Positions 33,643-46,790 of a DNA stretch of 64,000 nucleotides are shown here, one piece after another. Where the stretch lies: the NCBI RefSeq assembly GCF_024713945.1, contig NC_134683.1:1602501-1666500 (forward strand). The letters are read 5' to 3'. The notes under the pieces were generated by a model. That model was not told the DNA's origin. It made no database searches and saw only the letters and a list, made by a program, of their open reading frames with translations. The position numbers and the translations under genes are program-made. Source of the DNA: Dermatophagoides farinae. Its lineage: Eukaryota; Arthropoda; Arachnida; Sarcoptiformes; Pyroglyphidae. Position 1 is the stretch's first letter; every line of letters begins with the position of its first letter.

Positions 33643-36600
33643 CAATGATAAAACCGGACATTATCATTGAAGAAAAAGACCATCACCATCACCACCAAAA
33701 GAAAAAAAAAGACAATGATCATTATAATTGTATTGTGTGTGTGTGTGTGTACAGAAGAGACAAATTTAAATTTGAAAAAAAAAAATTTTTTTTTACTTTT
33801 CATTTTAAAATTGTGTGTGCATATATTTTATGTGTTCAATTTATATAGAATAAATAAACACCGTGAATGAAATGAAATTTTCCATTTCATAATATATTCG
33901 GTAAAGTTAAGAACAAAAAAAAAAATTTAGTCGTTACGTTTGGTTTCACAATAAATTTTTGTTTTCCGTTTGTTTTGCTGTTTTTGTTTGTTTGTTTGAA
34001 GAAAGAAATTCGGCCAGAAAACAAAAATCTTGTTATCGTTTCTCATTCATTCATTTGTTCGATGATTTACACGATTTTTTTTTCTTCATTGACATACAAA
34101 CACAAATAGACACAGATGAATGATTTAATAGTTTTTTCAGCACTTCAGCTCCATTTTTTTTTTTGATTTTTTTTCTTGTAAACTTTACGATGTAAATCTT
34201 GTTTTTTCACAAGTTAATCAATCGATTAATAATGTAATATAATCAGATTATCGATCAATCAGAATTATATTGATAGATGAAGATATACTCTAAATATATT
34301 CAGAGTAAGTTTCACAACAATTTTGTTTGTGTGTGTGTGTGTGAAAAAAATTATTATTGTCTCACTTGACTTGTTTGGATAAACGTTGTTGTCGTCGTTG
34401 GTCTTGTTGTCACAATTTCTACCAAAAAAAAAAAATTAGTTATCAATTGCAAAAAGGTAATAATAATGATTGTTTGTTACACATGTGAACACACACACAC
34501 ACACACAGTGTGTGTCATTGACAGGTCACACAAGGTTTTCTTTCTTCTGTTAAGTTTTCTGGTCAAGCGAATCAAATATTTTTCAATTTAAATTCTGGAA
34601 TTTAAAATGTTGAAAAAATTTATGCAAATTCAATTTGAATGATAACACAACACGTGTGTGTTTGTTCGCGTGTTTGTATCCACATCATATCATCACCATT
34701 ATCGTTTTTTTATCTGGATATGACATGATAACAAGGTGACATTTTATGGTTTATAATGTCACATCATCATCATCATTATTATAAATGTTGTTAAAAGTCA
34801 CGAATAATTGAATGAAATGAAATGAAAAAGAAAAACAAAAAAATTCTCACCATTGTTATCATTATGTATTAATAATAATGATGATGATGATAACGATGGT
34901 CTTGCTGCTGTTATTGATACTGATAAAGATGGTGACAAACCTTAATCTTGAATGAAAATGAAATGTGATAATAATAATAAGAATGATGATGATGATGAGG
35001 AAGAAGAAGTGAAAAAAAATGTCGCAACATTATGATGGCCATAGGCAATGTCATCGTCATCATCGAATGATTGACATTTTTTTTCCTTATCTAAAATGTC
35101 GTGATGCTTTTACATATATGTCAGCTGACAATTCCGAATCTAGAGCTGAGAATTTTTTTTTGTCCAAATCAATTTGATATATATGCACCTAATCAAGTTA
35201 ATCGAATAAAAGAAAAAGAAAAAAAATTACCATCAAATGATGATTAACATTGACATTTGATGATCGATTTGTATTGAAACCTAAAACTAAATGTGACAAT
35301 TATAATAATAATCATCATAATTTTTCATAATTAAAGAGCATATAATGGGCACATACTGGTTTGATTCGGTTGGTTGAACGATTGGTTGTTTTTATTTTTA
35401 TTTTTTGGCCGATATTAATTAGAAAGAGACGCGACAGTATAATTATTGGCTGAATCAACAAAAATTTTTTATGTTTATTGTCTTCTATCACATTTGCCAT
35501 CATCATCATCATATGATATGACCTGATCAATGACCTAGGTGATGATGAGTTAAAAGGCAAGAGCAACATCAACAACAACAACAACAAAATTAAGGTCAAC
35601 AAAATCAGGTATCATATATGATTTTTTTTGTTTGTTTGTTTGTTTGACGTCCTTGAAATGTATGGTAACCAATTTTTATTTTATTCATTCAATCGAAGAC
35701 GTTTATTTGCCAAATAAAAAAAAGCTCACACAATTTTTTTTATATTATCATCATCATCATCATTATTATTATGTAAGAGAAGAAAAAATAATTCGGAAAA
35801 AAAACACTATCCGCCGGCATGTTGTTGTTATGTATGAAATTTTTTTTTGGTGGTGGGATTATACAACGATGATGATGATGATGAACAAGTGAATAACCTG
35901 ATTTTTTTCCGTTCGTTCGTTGTTGATGATGATGATTGCACTTACCATGGATTCAGGTGAATTTTATTTTTCCAAATTTTCTCCTTATTCGAATCACTTA
36001 TTGAGAAGGATTTTGAGAAAAAACAAAAAAAAATGACGGATTGTAAATGTCGATGAGATTTTTTTTCTGCTTCTTCTTTTTTTTCTTCTTCGTTTCAGAT
36101 ATTGTTTGTGGTCATTGGAATAATAATGAATGAAATGTTAATTCGGCAGCCAAAGGTTTTTGTTTGAACTTAATTTTTTTTTTGTCAAAACATTCATTCG
36201 AAAAACGTTAATCGATCACTATATAACTAATTAAAATGAGATGATGATAATGATGGATATTTTGGGTGATTTCAAATTGAACTTGTTCTACTCTCCAAAT
36301 AAAATGCCTCGAATCAAAATCTTTTTTTCGTTTCCATTTTAACCTTGGGCTATTTTAATGGGTAAAAATAGTATGAAGAACATATATTGACATTCGAAAA
36401 TAATTTTCTTTTGTGTGGGTATATGTTACCAGAAAAAAAATTATCTGAATAAATGACTTGTATGTTCTTCGTGTTGTTTTTTTTTTGTTGTCATTTTTTT
36501 GTTGTTCGGCACACAAAAACCCGATGATTACGGTCATCATCATAATCATCATGTGTTTTTTTTTCATATATAAATTCGAATTCACAATCGATTGAAAAAG

Positions 36601-39600
36601 AAGTGATTGTGAGAAAGAATTGTGTGAATGAATAAAAGAAAAAGAACAAGAACAAGAAGAAAAACTCGTTTACAATCGATTCGGTTTGGATTTATTGATC
36701 ATCATCACCATCGCTATTGATGATGATCATATACGATTATCGTTACCATCGTCATCATTGTAATACCATTGGGTAAGAAAAAAAAACCTAAATAAAACTA
36801 ATGGGTATATTTCTGTAAAGGATTCAATTAACACGACAACATATAAAAATCCATCAAACATTGAATGCATCCATTCATTTGATCGATCAATCGATCGATC
36901 GATTATTATTATGATGATTATCTTTATCCTTTTTTTTGAATCTTGTTTTTTGTCCGATTTTCAATTCAACGTATATGAATGAATCGTTTTCTTTTTTTTT
37001 GATTTTGGATGATGACATCGATTAGATTTCTATCATCATCGATTAATAATTCATCTTTTCTTGGAATTTTTTTTTTCTATTTCCATTTATCAATCCTTTT
37101 TTTTCATTTCTGTGATGTTGTTTATTTTCAACAAATTACAAAACCTCAAAAACTAAGTTGAACTATTTTTTTTCATTCGTTTTATTTGATGAATGAATTT
37201 ATTTATTTTCCAGAACTAAGTTTAATCGTATGTGAAATAATTTATACAATGGTTGAAGGAGCTAATGAATTAAAATTATCATTGATTGATATGTTTGTCA
37301 TTGTCGTTGGCCATAAAAAAAACCATCATTACCACCCATAATCAACTTTATCTGTGCAAATTTTCATCATTTTCAATTTTGAATTGCAAATTAAATTCAT
37401 CAAAATGGATGATATTTTTTTTTCTTTGTTATTCGAATTCGAATTCAAATCAAACTAAGAAAAATCGATTGGCTGTCAAATCAATCAAACAAACAAAACT
37501 TGCTTGGCTGATATTACATTGACACCTCTGTAATTATAGTAGTGAATAGACAAAAAAAAACTCTGGTTTTCCATACTACGGAAAACAACACCGGAGACAG
37601 TCTTTCCCGTTTTTCGGAATTGACATGAACAAAGAAAAATGAATAAAAAAAACAAATCCTGTCATTCGATCTGTCATTGTTGTATTATATGTGTGTGTGT
37701 GAGTGGAGGGGGAGGGGAGAGGGAAAATAAGAAAAAGAAATACCGTAACTAGCTGTAAAAATTTAGTGAGAAAAATAAATAGTTAAAAATTATATTGACA
37801 CCTGTTGTATTTTTTATCACATTTGAACATTCAATCACACTCAATCAGTTTTTGTTTTTCTTATTCCGGATGCCATTCTTTGATTTAACATCGATTCATC
37901 TTTGTCATGAAACACACCAAATAGCTTCAAGCAGTATATTTGTGTGTGTGTGTGTGTGTGTATGCAAGTGATCAATAATCAAGCGATGATAATGATGATT
38001 GACAATACATACGAATTTGAATTATAATCATCATTAGTCTGTGTCCGTGTGTGTGTGTGTATGTTTGTTTGGTCATGGCCATGGCTAGAAGATATCGATT
38101 CGTAATGGCCATCCAAGAAATTGGAAGTAGAAGTGAAGAAAATAAAAAAAAAATCTGTTCAATAATTTTCACGGTATTGATCATTGTCTATATCATTTCT
38201 TTATGAAAAACAACTATATAGCAGTAGTGGCGAAAAAAAAGTGAGAGAAAAAATTTTTTTTTCTGTTTTTTTTTGTCTTAACGAGAGAGTTGAATGAGGC
38301 CAGAGAGATTTTTTTTTGCCTAAATTTGGATAATTTTTTTTTTTGGCCATTTTGGCGACAACAAAAACTTTATGAATTTAAACGAAAAGTTTTTGTTTTC
38401 AGTGGATGAAAATTTAATTGAATTCAATTTGTTCCAATTAAATAGTTTTTGACATTGAATCGATCTGATTGATTGATTGAAAAATTTTCCAATCAATCCT
38501 AAATATGAACTTTCATATGTGTGTGTGTGTGGTTCAAACTTTTATCACCATATATATGTGACACACACAAGTTTCATCAGTTCAGTTATATGGAAAAACA
38601 TTTTCTAAATTTATCATTTGTAAATTATACAAGTAAATTCACAACGAAAAACAAAAAAAAATTGTTGATTTTTACCATTTTCTTTCAGGTGAGTGAATTA
38701 AGTGAGAGAGAACGAAGAGAGTTTTATTTTTTTTTCGCTATAAAAAAAAATTTCAAAATCATGATTATCGTTACTCATACAAAAACATCTTCCATATGTG
38801 TGCATCGATTTAGATTTTGAATCAACAACAAAAAAAAAACTTGATCAAACGACCTTTTTTTTCTATTTTCTTGTTATTTCTCTTTTTTTCTGTTTCAACA
38901 TTCGTATTTTTAGAAAATGTTTCTGGAATTTTTTTTTTTTTTTTTTGATGATCATTGACTTGACCAAAAAAAAAAGTTGATATTAACCCTTTTGAATATC
39001 CGTATATATTTTTTTTTCGAAAGGTTTTCAATGGTTTTTTTTCTGTAAATATGATCATTGAATAGCCAAATTGTTGTTGGCTTGGCCTTGTTGTTGTCAA
39101 TGTTTTTATTTTCTCATTCATTTTGTTTACTCATTTTCTTACACTGTGTTTAACCGGAAATATAATTAAGCAACAAACAAACAAACAAAAAAAAAGCCTG
39201 TGACAGGTTCATTTTGGTTGTCAAGTCAGGTCTAATCATCAATCATTGGTGTGTGTGTAAACATTCAAATCAAGTCAATTCGAGTAATATTCACAGAGAA
39301 AAACAATGTTATTTCGGTGTAAAAAAAATATATTGCTAGATTTTTTTTTCTTGTTGTTTTTTCTATATTATAGTATTTATAATGACCAAAATGACCAACA
39401 AAATATGCGATTTTTGACATGTAAACATTCATTCATCAATCATAATCTCATCACCACCATCATATTTTTTTTTTTGCTAGATGTCGAATTGTGAATTTGT
39501 ATAGAGAAAGAGAGAAAATTGCAATTTTTTCATTCGAAAAACATAAACATAAACATAAATTACAAAACGAAACGAAAGGAAAAAAAAATCAAATACAAAT

Positions 39601-40634
39601 ATCGAAACAAAAAAAAAATTTGTTTCAGGATCACTATGGTGAAATGGAAAATCTTGATTTTTTTCCCTGTTTTTTTTGTTGATCATCATTGAATGTAATT
39701 TTGTTCTCTTTGGATCAAGATCATGTTGATGATGATGATGATTACATTCACTCTAAATATAATCTTGATATGTGCATCAATCAGTTTTTTGTTGACCGAT
39801 TTCTCCTTTAATTTTTTCTTGTAGAAAGATTTTTTTTTCTTTCTTTCATATAATTAGATATGTATCATTAATACAACATGGATTCAACAGCTATATATAT
39901 TCATCTTTTACATCATTTTTCTGCCTTTAATTTTTCGTTTTTGTTTTTGTTTTCGTTTTCTACTTTGAAAAACTAACAATTTTTTTTTCTATTTTGTTTC
40001 TTATTCCAGGTTATAAAATGCCGAATGAAATGGAATGATAATCATAATAACAATCAAACAGCAACAAGTGACTTATATAAGCTTTATATAATTTTTCCAC
40101 ATAAAATGAATGAATCCAGAACAAATAAACTAGCAAACAAACAAACAAAGAAACAATGGATAAGATGATGAATTAGTGTATTATTGAAGTTTTTTTTTCT
40201 TTATTTTCTTGGCTAAATGTCAATTATAATCATTATATGAAGATGAAAATGATGATGATGATGATGATCGTGATCCATAAGACAGAATAATAATAGAATG
40301 AAACAAGTAATGAACAACAATTGCAACGAAGCATAAAATCATTCGAGCAAAACCATTTGACCATCGACCATTTTTTTTTCTTATTATTATTATTATTTTG
40401 TTTTGTATTTTGCAAATGTGAATGAAATTATCATAATGTCCATAACGGCAATCATTACCGTTAACGCCTCTTCATTTCAATTGAATTTTTGTTGTTGTTG
40501 CTGTTGTTCAAGACATTCACCTTCATTGTAACAACAACAACAAAGAAGAAATTTTTTTTCATCATCATCATCTTTACTCCCCCGGTCGGTTTTCTTTTTC
40601 AATATTATTATAAATATAATAAACTGAAGAAAAA

Positions 40635-41804
40635 ATGAAACCAAAGTTCATTTACATATTATGGCTACCATTATCATTATTATGGCTACTACTACTACTA
40701 CTACTATTACTGTTATCGATAATGCCATTTCCAGATGTTGTCTATGGATATCATATGAACAATAATAATGATCCAACAGGTGTCGTTGTTGATGATTTAA
40801 ATGTTGAATGTCCATTATCATATTTAATTGAATTGAAAACCGCTTCGAATCATCTATATTCAATCGATAAAACAACAACAACAACGAATATTACATATGT
40901 CAATCAAGATGCTGATATATATTTTACAGTATTTCTTCCTGCATTCGATTGTCGTCTGGATACAATACAGAAACGTGATTCATTAATATATTTAAATGCA
41001 ATAAAATATGCATTAAATCTATTAAATCATCACCAACCTAATGGTAACGGTCAACATTCAACGACAAGCGATGATAATAATCAAACAACGCCAATATCAT
41101 CATCATCATCATCATCATCGTCATCATCATTATCGATATTGAATCTATTTCCATTGTTCTCTTCGATAATGAACAATAGAAATGGACAAATGAATAAACA
41201 ACGAGTCACTTATGGTGCTAAAATCATTTTCATCAATAATAATAATGATAATAATGGCATTGTTGGTGGTGGCAACGGTCATCAACGACAGTCTTTTGAT
41301 CATGTTGAACATTTGGTATGTTTGTTGTTGTTCAATTTTTTTTTCTTTTGTTGTTAATTGCACGTGTTTCGTAAGAAATGAAATTTTTTTCAATTAACTA
41401 TTTTTTTTTCTATTTTCCTTTTTTTAAATCAAAATTTTTTTGCGAATTAATGAAAAATTTTGTATGTAGAAATGTGTACCAGTTAAAAAACAACAACAAT
41501 CTATTAATGATGATGTTGATGATGAACTAATGAGAATCAAAACGAAACAAACAATAGTACATGATTTAGCATTCATCGATGGTGCACAAATATTTGATAA
41601 GAACAATAAAGAAGCATTGGATAAACATATACCAATAATACCATTAACAACATCCGAATCAATTTTGACCGCACCATTTCGTGCCAGTTTAATCATCAAT
41701 CTGCTTGATATACTTGAATGGAAACATTTTTCCATAATCACTTCACGTAATGAAGATTCATTGTATATTGTAAGTATTGTGTGAAAATTTCACATGAACA
41801 TTTG

Positions 41805-41835
<31 letters not shown>

Positions 41836-44800
41836 TAATCATAATCGATTTTTCTTTGTCTATTAATAGGTCAAAATACTAGGTCAATTGACTCATAATG
41901 AACAAATTTGCATTAGCGATTTATTAGAATTGCCTACAATCAATAATGAATTAGATGAAACAATTATTTGGTCACAATTTGAACAACGTCTTTATACATT
42001 CATTAATGCTATATTTCATCCGGCCAAACGAATACCGATATTGGTCATATCAAGTGATCAAAATGAATTGATACGTATAACGGAATTATTGTCAAAAAAT
42101 TATGATAAACAGATACAAAATCATCAATTTTTTTTTACAATCATACCATCACCGGAACTATTGATTCGCCTGCAATATTTATCGCAATCAACCAAAGTAT
42201 TGACTTTAACATCGAAATTACCAGATGTACCACTATTGAAAGAGACAAAGGTTAGTTGGATTTTTTTCCTCGATTTTTTTTTGTTTCGTTTTGATGCAAT
42301 TACGTAATCAATAACTGATTGATTATGGTTTATTGTATTGAGTTTTTTTTATCAAATCGAATGTTTTAATTTTTTTTTCTTTTTATTTGATTACATAAAC
42401 GCACACACACACAGGATTGTTTCAATATTAATGACCAAAATTTCAATAATGACATCTGGAAAAATTGGCTTTCATTTTCACCAATACGTTATATTGTATT
42501 CATGTCAATTGCACTTAATCTAGCACGTAATGATATCTGTGTCAATAATAACAATACTGATCGAACGACAATCACTGATTTTTGGTGTGATGATCTTATC
42601 CAATTTGAACGGAAATTATTTTTCAATTATCTAAGCGATCTAGAAGATAAAGTTGAAATGCCTGTTATGAGTCTTAGTTCAATAGATAAATCGGGTCATT
42701 ATCAAGATTTATTATTATATAATGGAAATGAATTTAAATTTGTTGATGCTGATTATTCATTGGATCAAAGTAATTGTATTAATAATAATGATTGTCAATC
42801 ATGTATTAAATTTCGTCAATCACGTACACAAGCAATGTTGGATGATGATGATTTGGCTAGTAATACTAGTGATGATGAAGATGTAAATCATAATAATGAT
42901 AAAACTAGTCACGAAGATTTAAATCATAGACATCATCATCATCATCATCATCATAATCATCCGCAGACAAATTCTATATTAAATGATGAAAAAAATAATG
43001 TAGTGGCCACTAGCAACAATAATGAAGATGAAGAAATGGTACCGAATGAAGATGTATCAATGATGCATGTTGAAACATATGAAATTACACTTGGTCTATT
43101 ACTTCCTTTACATAAAATTGGTAGCTCTATATTGGATTGTTCATCGGAACTTAATTTACCTGCATATTATATTTATGAAGCATCCAAATGGATTGTTGAA
43201 AAAATCAATCAAAATAATTATCTTATACCGGGTATTGAAATAAAATTAGAATTAATCGATACTTGTTCATCACCATTCTATGCAACACAAGAATTAGCAC
43301 ATCTGACAAGTTCAGATGCAAAAGTTCAACCAATTGCATTCGTATCATCATTACCACGTGATCATTATAAACAAATTGTTGAATTTGTATCATCTATTAA
43401 TTATACATTGATTGCAACACAAGATATATCAATAATGGATTTTCCATTTGGTCCAAAACATGGTATACTTCAAACAGCAACAACAAGTCAATCGTTGATT
43501 AAAACAACCATTGAACAATTGAAATATTTTGGTTGGCGTTATGTATCCATAGTAATCGATCCAACTGATTTAGTTTCATCGTCAATGTATCATCATTTTC
43601 AAGAGATGGCTATACAGGAAAAAATTTGTTTCATATCAATAGAATTTGTTGATGGTAATGGTGGTAATACTACTGTCAATAAATTGATCGAAAATCATAA
43701 AAATGGAGCAAACATTGTCATTCTATTCACCAATTATGTGAATACAATAAATCTAATGCAATCATATCGATCATACAATAAATTCAACAACAATGAACGT
43801 AATTTTAATAACAATTTACATTTCATAATTGTACGTGATCAAAATCTTGAACTTGTTTATGGTTTTGAAGAAGAGTATTTGGGTTCTATTTTTATACGTG
43901 AATCGATTGGCAATATAAATCATTTTGACAATCATTTTTTGGATCTTGTTTCCAATCCATCATCATCATCATCATTATCATCATCAACGACATCGACTTC
44001 AACTTTATCATCGTCGAGAATAAAAGATAAATTGTTACATCAATTTATTAAACAATGTGGCGTGAATAGTCAACAATGTTTACGTACAATTTCATCGTTC
44101 GATAAAACGATCACGACAAATACAATGCAAGCAATTTTATCTATTGTTGGAGGTTTGTATTTATCTATAATTTTTTTTGTCGAAATCTTTACAATTTTCA
44201 TTCAAAAATTTAGTTTATTTTTATGCCTACCTTATTTTTTTTTTTGTTGATTGATCAATTTTTTTTATTTTTATTTTTTTCCCCGTTTTTTCAAATATAT
44301 CAACCACAACGACAATAACAACAATTGGTAACAAAAAAAAAAAAAAAAAGGTTTCGCACGAATGCGTAATCAAACCTGTGCAAATGAAAAAGGAATCTGT
44401 AATGAAATGCTTTACGCTGATTTTCATCGTAATCTTCTCAAATTTATTCTCAATACTCGTTCAATGCGTATCGATTCAGAGTTGGATAAAAAATTTAAAA
44501 GTGAAAATTTTGACATTTTCGAATTCGCTACCGATGGTTCATCGGCTAGAGATATAGAAATATTGAATTTTAAACATGATCATTCAAATGGATTTTTTCG
44601 TTTCGATAATGTTGCCTTGTATAATCATAATCAACAGGCATTGATGAAGAATCCAAATGTTCGTTATATATTCTATAAATTCAATGGTTTCATAAATGGA
44701 CATAAAGAATATAATGAAACTGAATTTATTGGTTCAGATTGTATAAATCTAAAGAAATGTATTCAATGTGAACCACAAAGTCCGGAATTTATTTATATGC

Positions 44801-46759
44801 CATCATGGGATAATCTAATTGTTAGCGGTATTTTCGATGTACACCAACATTCAACACAAAATCCATTCATATGTGAACGAAATGAAACGATATTCGATAA
44901 TATACAAAATGTTGAAGCATTCATTTGGACTATTGATTTAATTAATCAAGATACGAATATATTGCCCGGTGTACATCTTGGTACATTAATCTTTGACACT
45001 TGTTCATCATATCAGAAAATTTATCGTGATGTTTCAAATTTTCTAAGTAATTCTTTATTGCTTGGTGATTATAAAGTTCAGATACCAAATTCTGAATCAT
45101 TAGCCGGTTTTATTGTCGATGGTAGTACAACAAAAGTTATTGATTCAGTATTGGATCTAACAAAACCATTGAATATGTCTGTATTGGCAACCGATGCACG
45201 TGAAATCAAATATAATGATATTCGTCATTATCCACAATTTCTTGGGTTTTCATTGCCAAACAATATCTATGTTGATGCAATGATTAGTTTTTTGAAAAAA
45301 TATTCATGGACCTATGTTTCAGTATTATATGAAAATAATAATTTCGTCACCTATCGTCATGTGGATGCATTTTCATATTTTCAACATAAAGCACAACAAA
45401 ATGGTGTACAAATTGCAACAAAAGAAGCATTCAATGAGAATAATATTCCTAACACTATTAAGAATCTGAAATCATTTGCTCAAATTGGATCACGTTTAGT
45501 CATTGCATTTTTATCACCGGAAAATCTAAGAAAATTTCTTGAATTTAATGGTGAACAATTGGAAGAAAGTGGCCGATTACAATCACATGAAGTAATGTTT
45601 GTGACAATTGATTCACAAAATGTTCTCCAAGAATTTGCAAGACAACAACCAGAATCACAAACAATGATAAATGCTATTAGTTTAGGACCAGATGAACATA
45701 TTATTACGGAATTTGAAGAATATTTTTTCGATTTATCCATACAAAATAATCAAAAAAATCCATGGTTTGTACAATATTGGGAAAAAGTGAACAATTGTAA
45801 AGGTTATAATTGTAATAAGATTCAAACAAATTTAAGAAAGAAAAATATAACGATAAGTTCACGTACTACAAATATAATACATTCGGTTGTAGCCATAGCA
45901 CATGGCCTAGAATATCTTCGAAGAAAACTTTGTCCTGATAGCTATAGTGGCCTGTGTCCAGAATTTCATCAACATATTCGACAAGATTCACAAATGATTT
46001 ATAATTTTATCAAACAAAATGGATTCATCAGTCTTGATGGTAGTCAATTTCGTTTCACACCAAAATCCAATTATCTTGTTGGAAATTTAAATATATTTCA
46101 TCTGCAACGACATCATAATATGCTCATGTGGAACGAAATTGGCCGTTTCGATTATGAGAACGGTTTACAAATGGGAAAAATGAAAATAAAATTCAATGCA
46201 ATTAACGGTACAACCGTATCATTTTCGAAATTAATTTCCTTGTGTCAGAATTCATACGAATGTGCAGCATTAAAAGAGATGAATCAAGTGAATCAAACAT
46301 TATTACCATTGTTACCAATGAAATTAGCGCAGGCAACAATTGCATTATTCATACCATTACATGATATAGAAAGATCATCAAATGGCGTGAATCGTACCTG
46401 TGGCCACATTAATCCAGGTAATAACCCATTAACGATTTTATTATTATTTTTTTCAATTTAATTTTATTATTTTATTCATAGATGTATTTGAAAAATTTAT
46501 GGCCATCTACTATTCACTTGATCACATAAACAATCAACTTCAACAGCAGCAGCAACAACAACAACAACAACGACAATTGTCCTCAAATGAACTTCCAACT
46601 TCAAATTTAAATATTCTTTTACTTGATCTTTGTACATTGAATGAAGAAAAATTGACTACCATTTTGTCTGATTATAATTTTACGCCCAAAGTTGTTGCCG
46701 TACTTAGTCTAGCTGGTGAACAAAATTTGATGATCAATGGTAATAGAAATGGCAACGGA

Positions 46760-46790
<31 letters not shown>

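Larger units (their letters stand above)
30257..40634. other. 10.4-kb gene desert of simple repeats
   Basis: No credible coding gene. Frames up to ~150 codons occur, but all are A/T-run or CA/CAT-repeat translations. A short open stretch after a good acceptor at 37213 is unconvincing. The region may include 5' non-coding exons or regulatory sequence of the GPCR gene that follows. It is dense in (GT)n, (CAT)n, (GAT)n and poly(A)/(T) tracts. Confidence 0.65.

Noticed and set aside
37214-37310. A possible orphan exon after TTTTCCAG, reading LSLIVCEIIYTMVEGANELK
   Set aside because: The acceptor is good and the peptide is not low-complexity, but no convincing donor or partner exon was found and I do not recognise the sequence.
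37555-37620. GC-richer stretch with GGTTTTCC/GGAAAAC pairing as a structured RNA
   Set aside because: The stem is short with a large internal loop, and no RNA family was recognised.
40607-40622. TATTATAAATATAAT just before the GPCR start codon as a TATA box
   Set aside because: It ends within ~15 bp of the ATG, too close to leave a leader.
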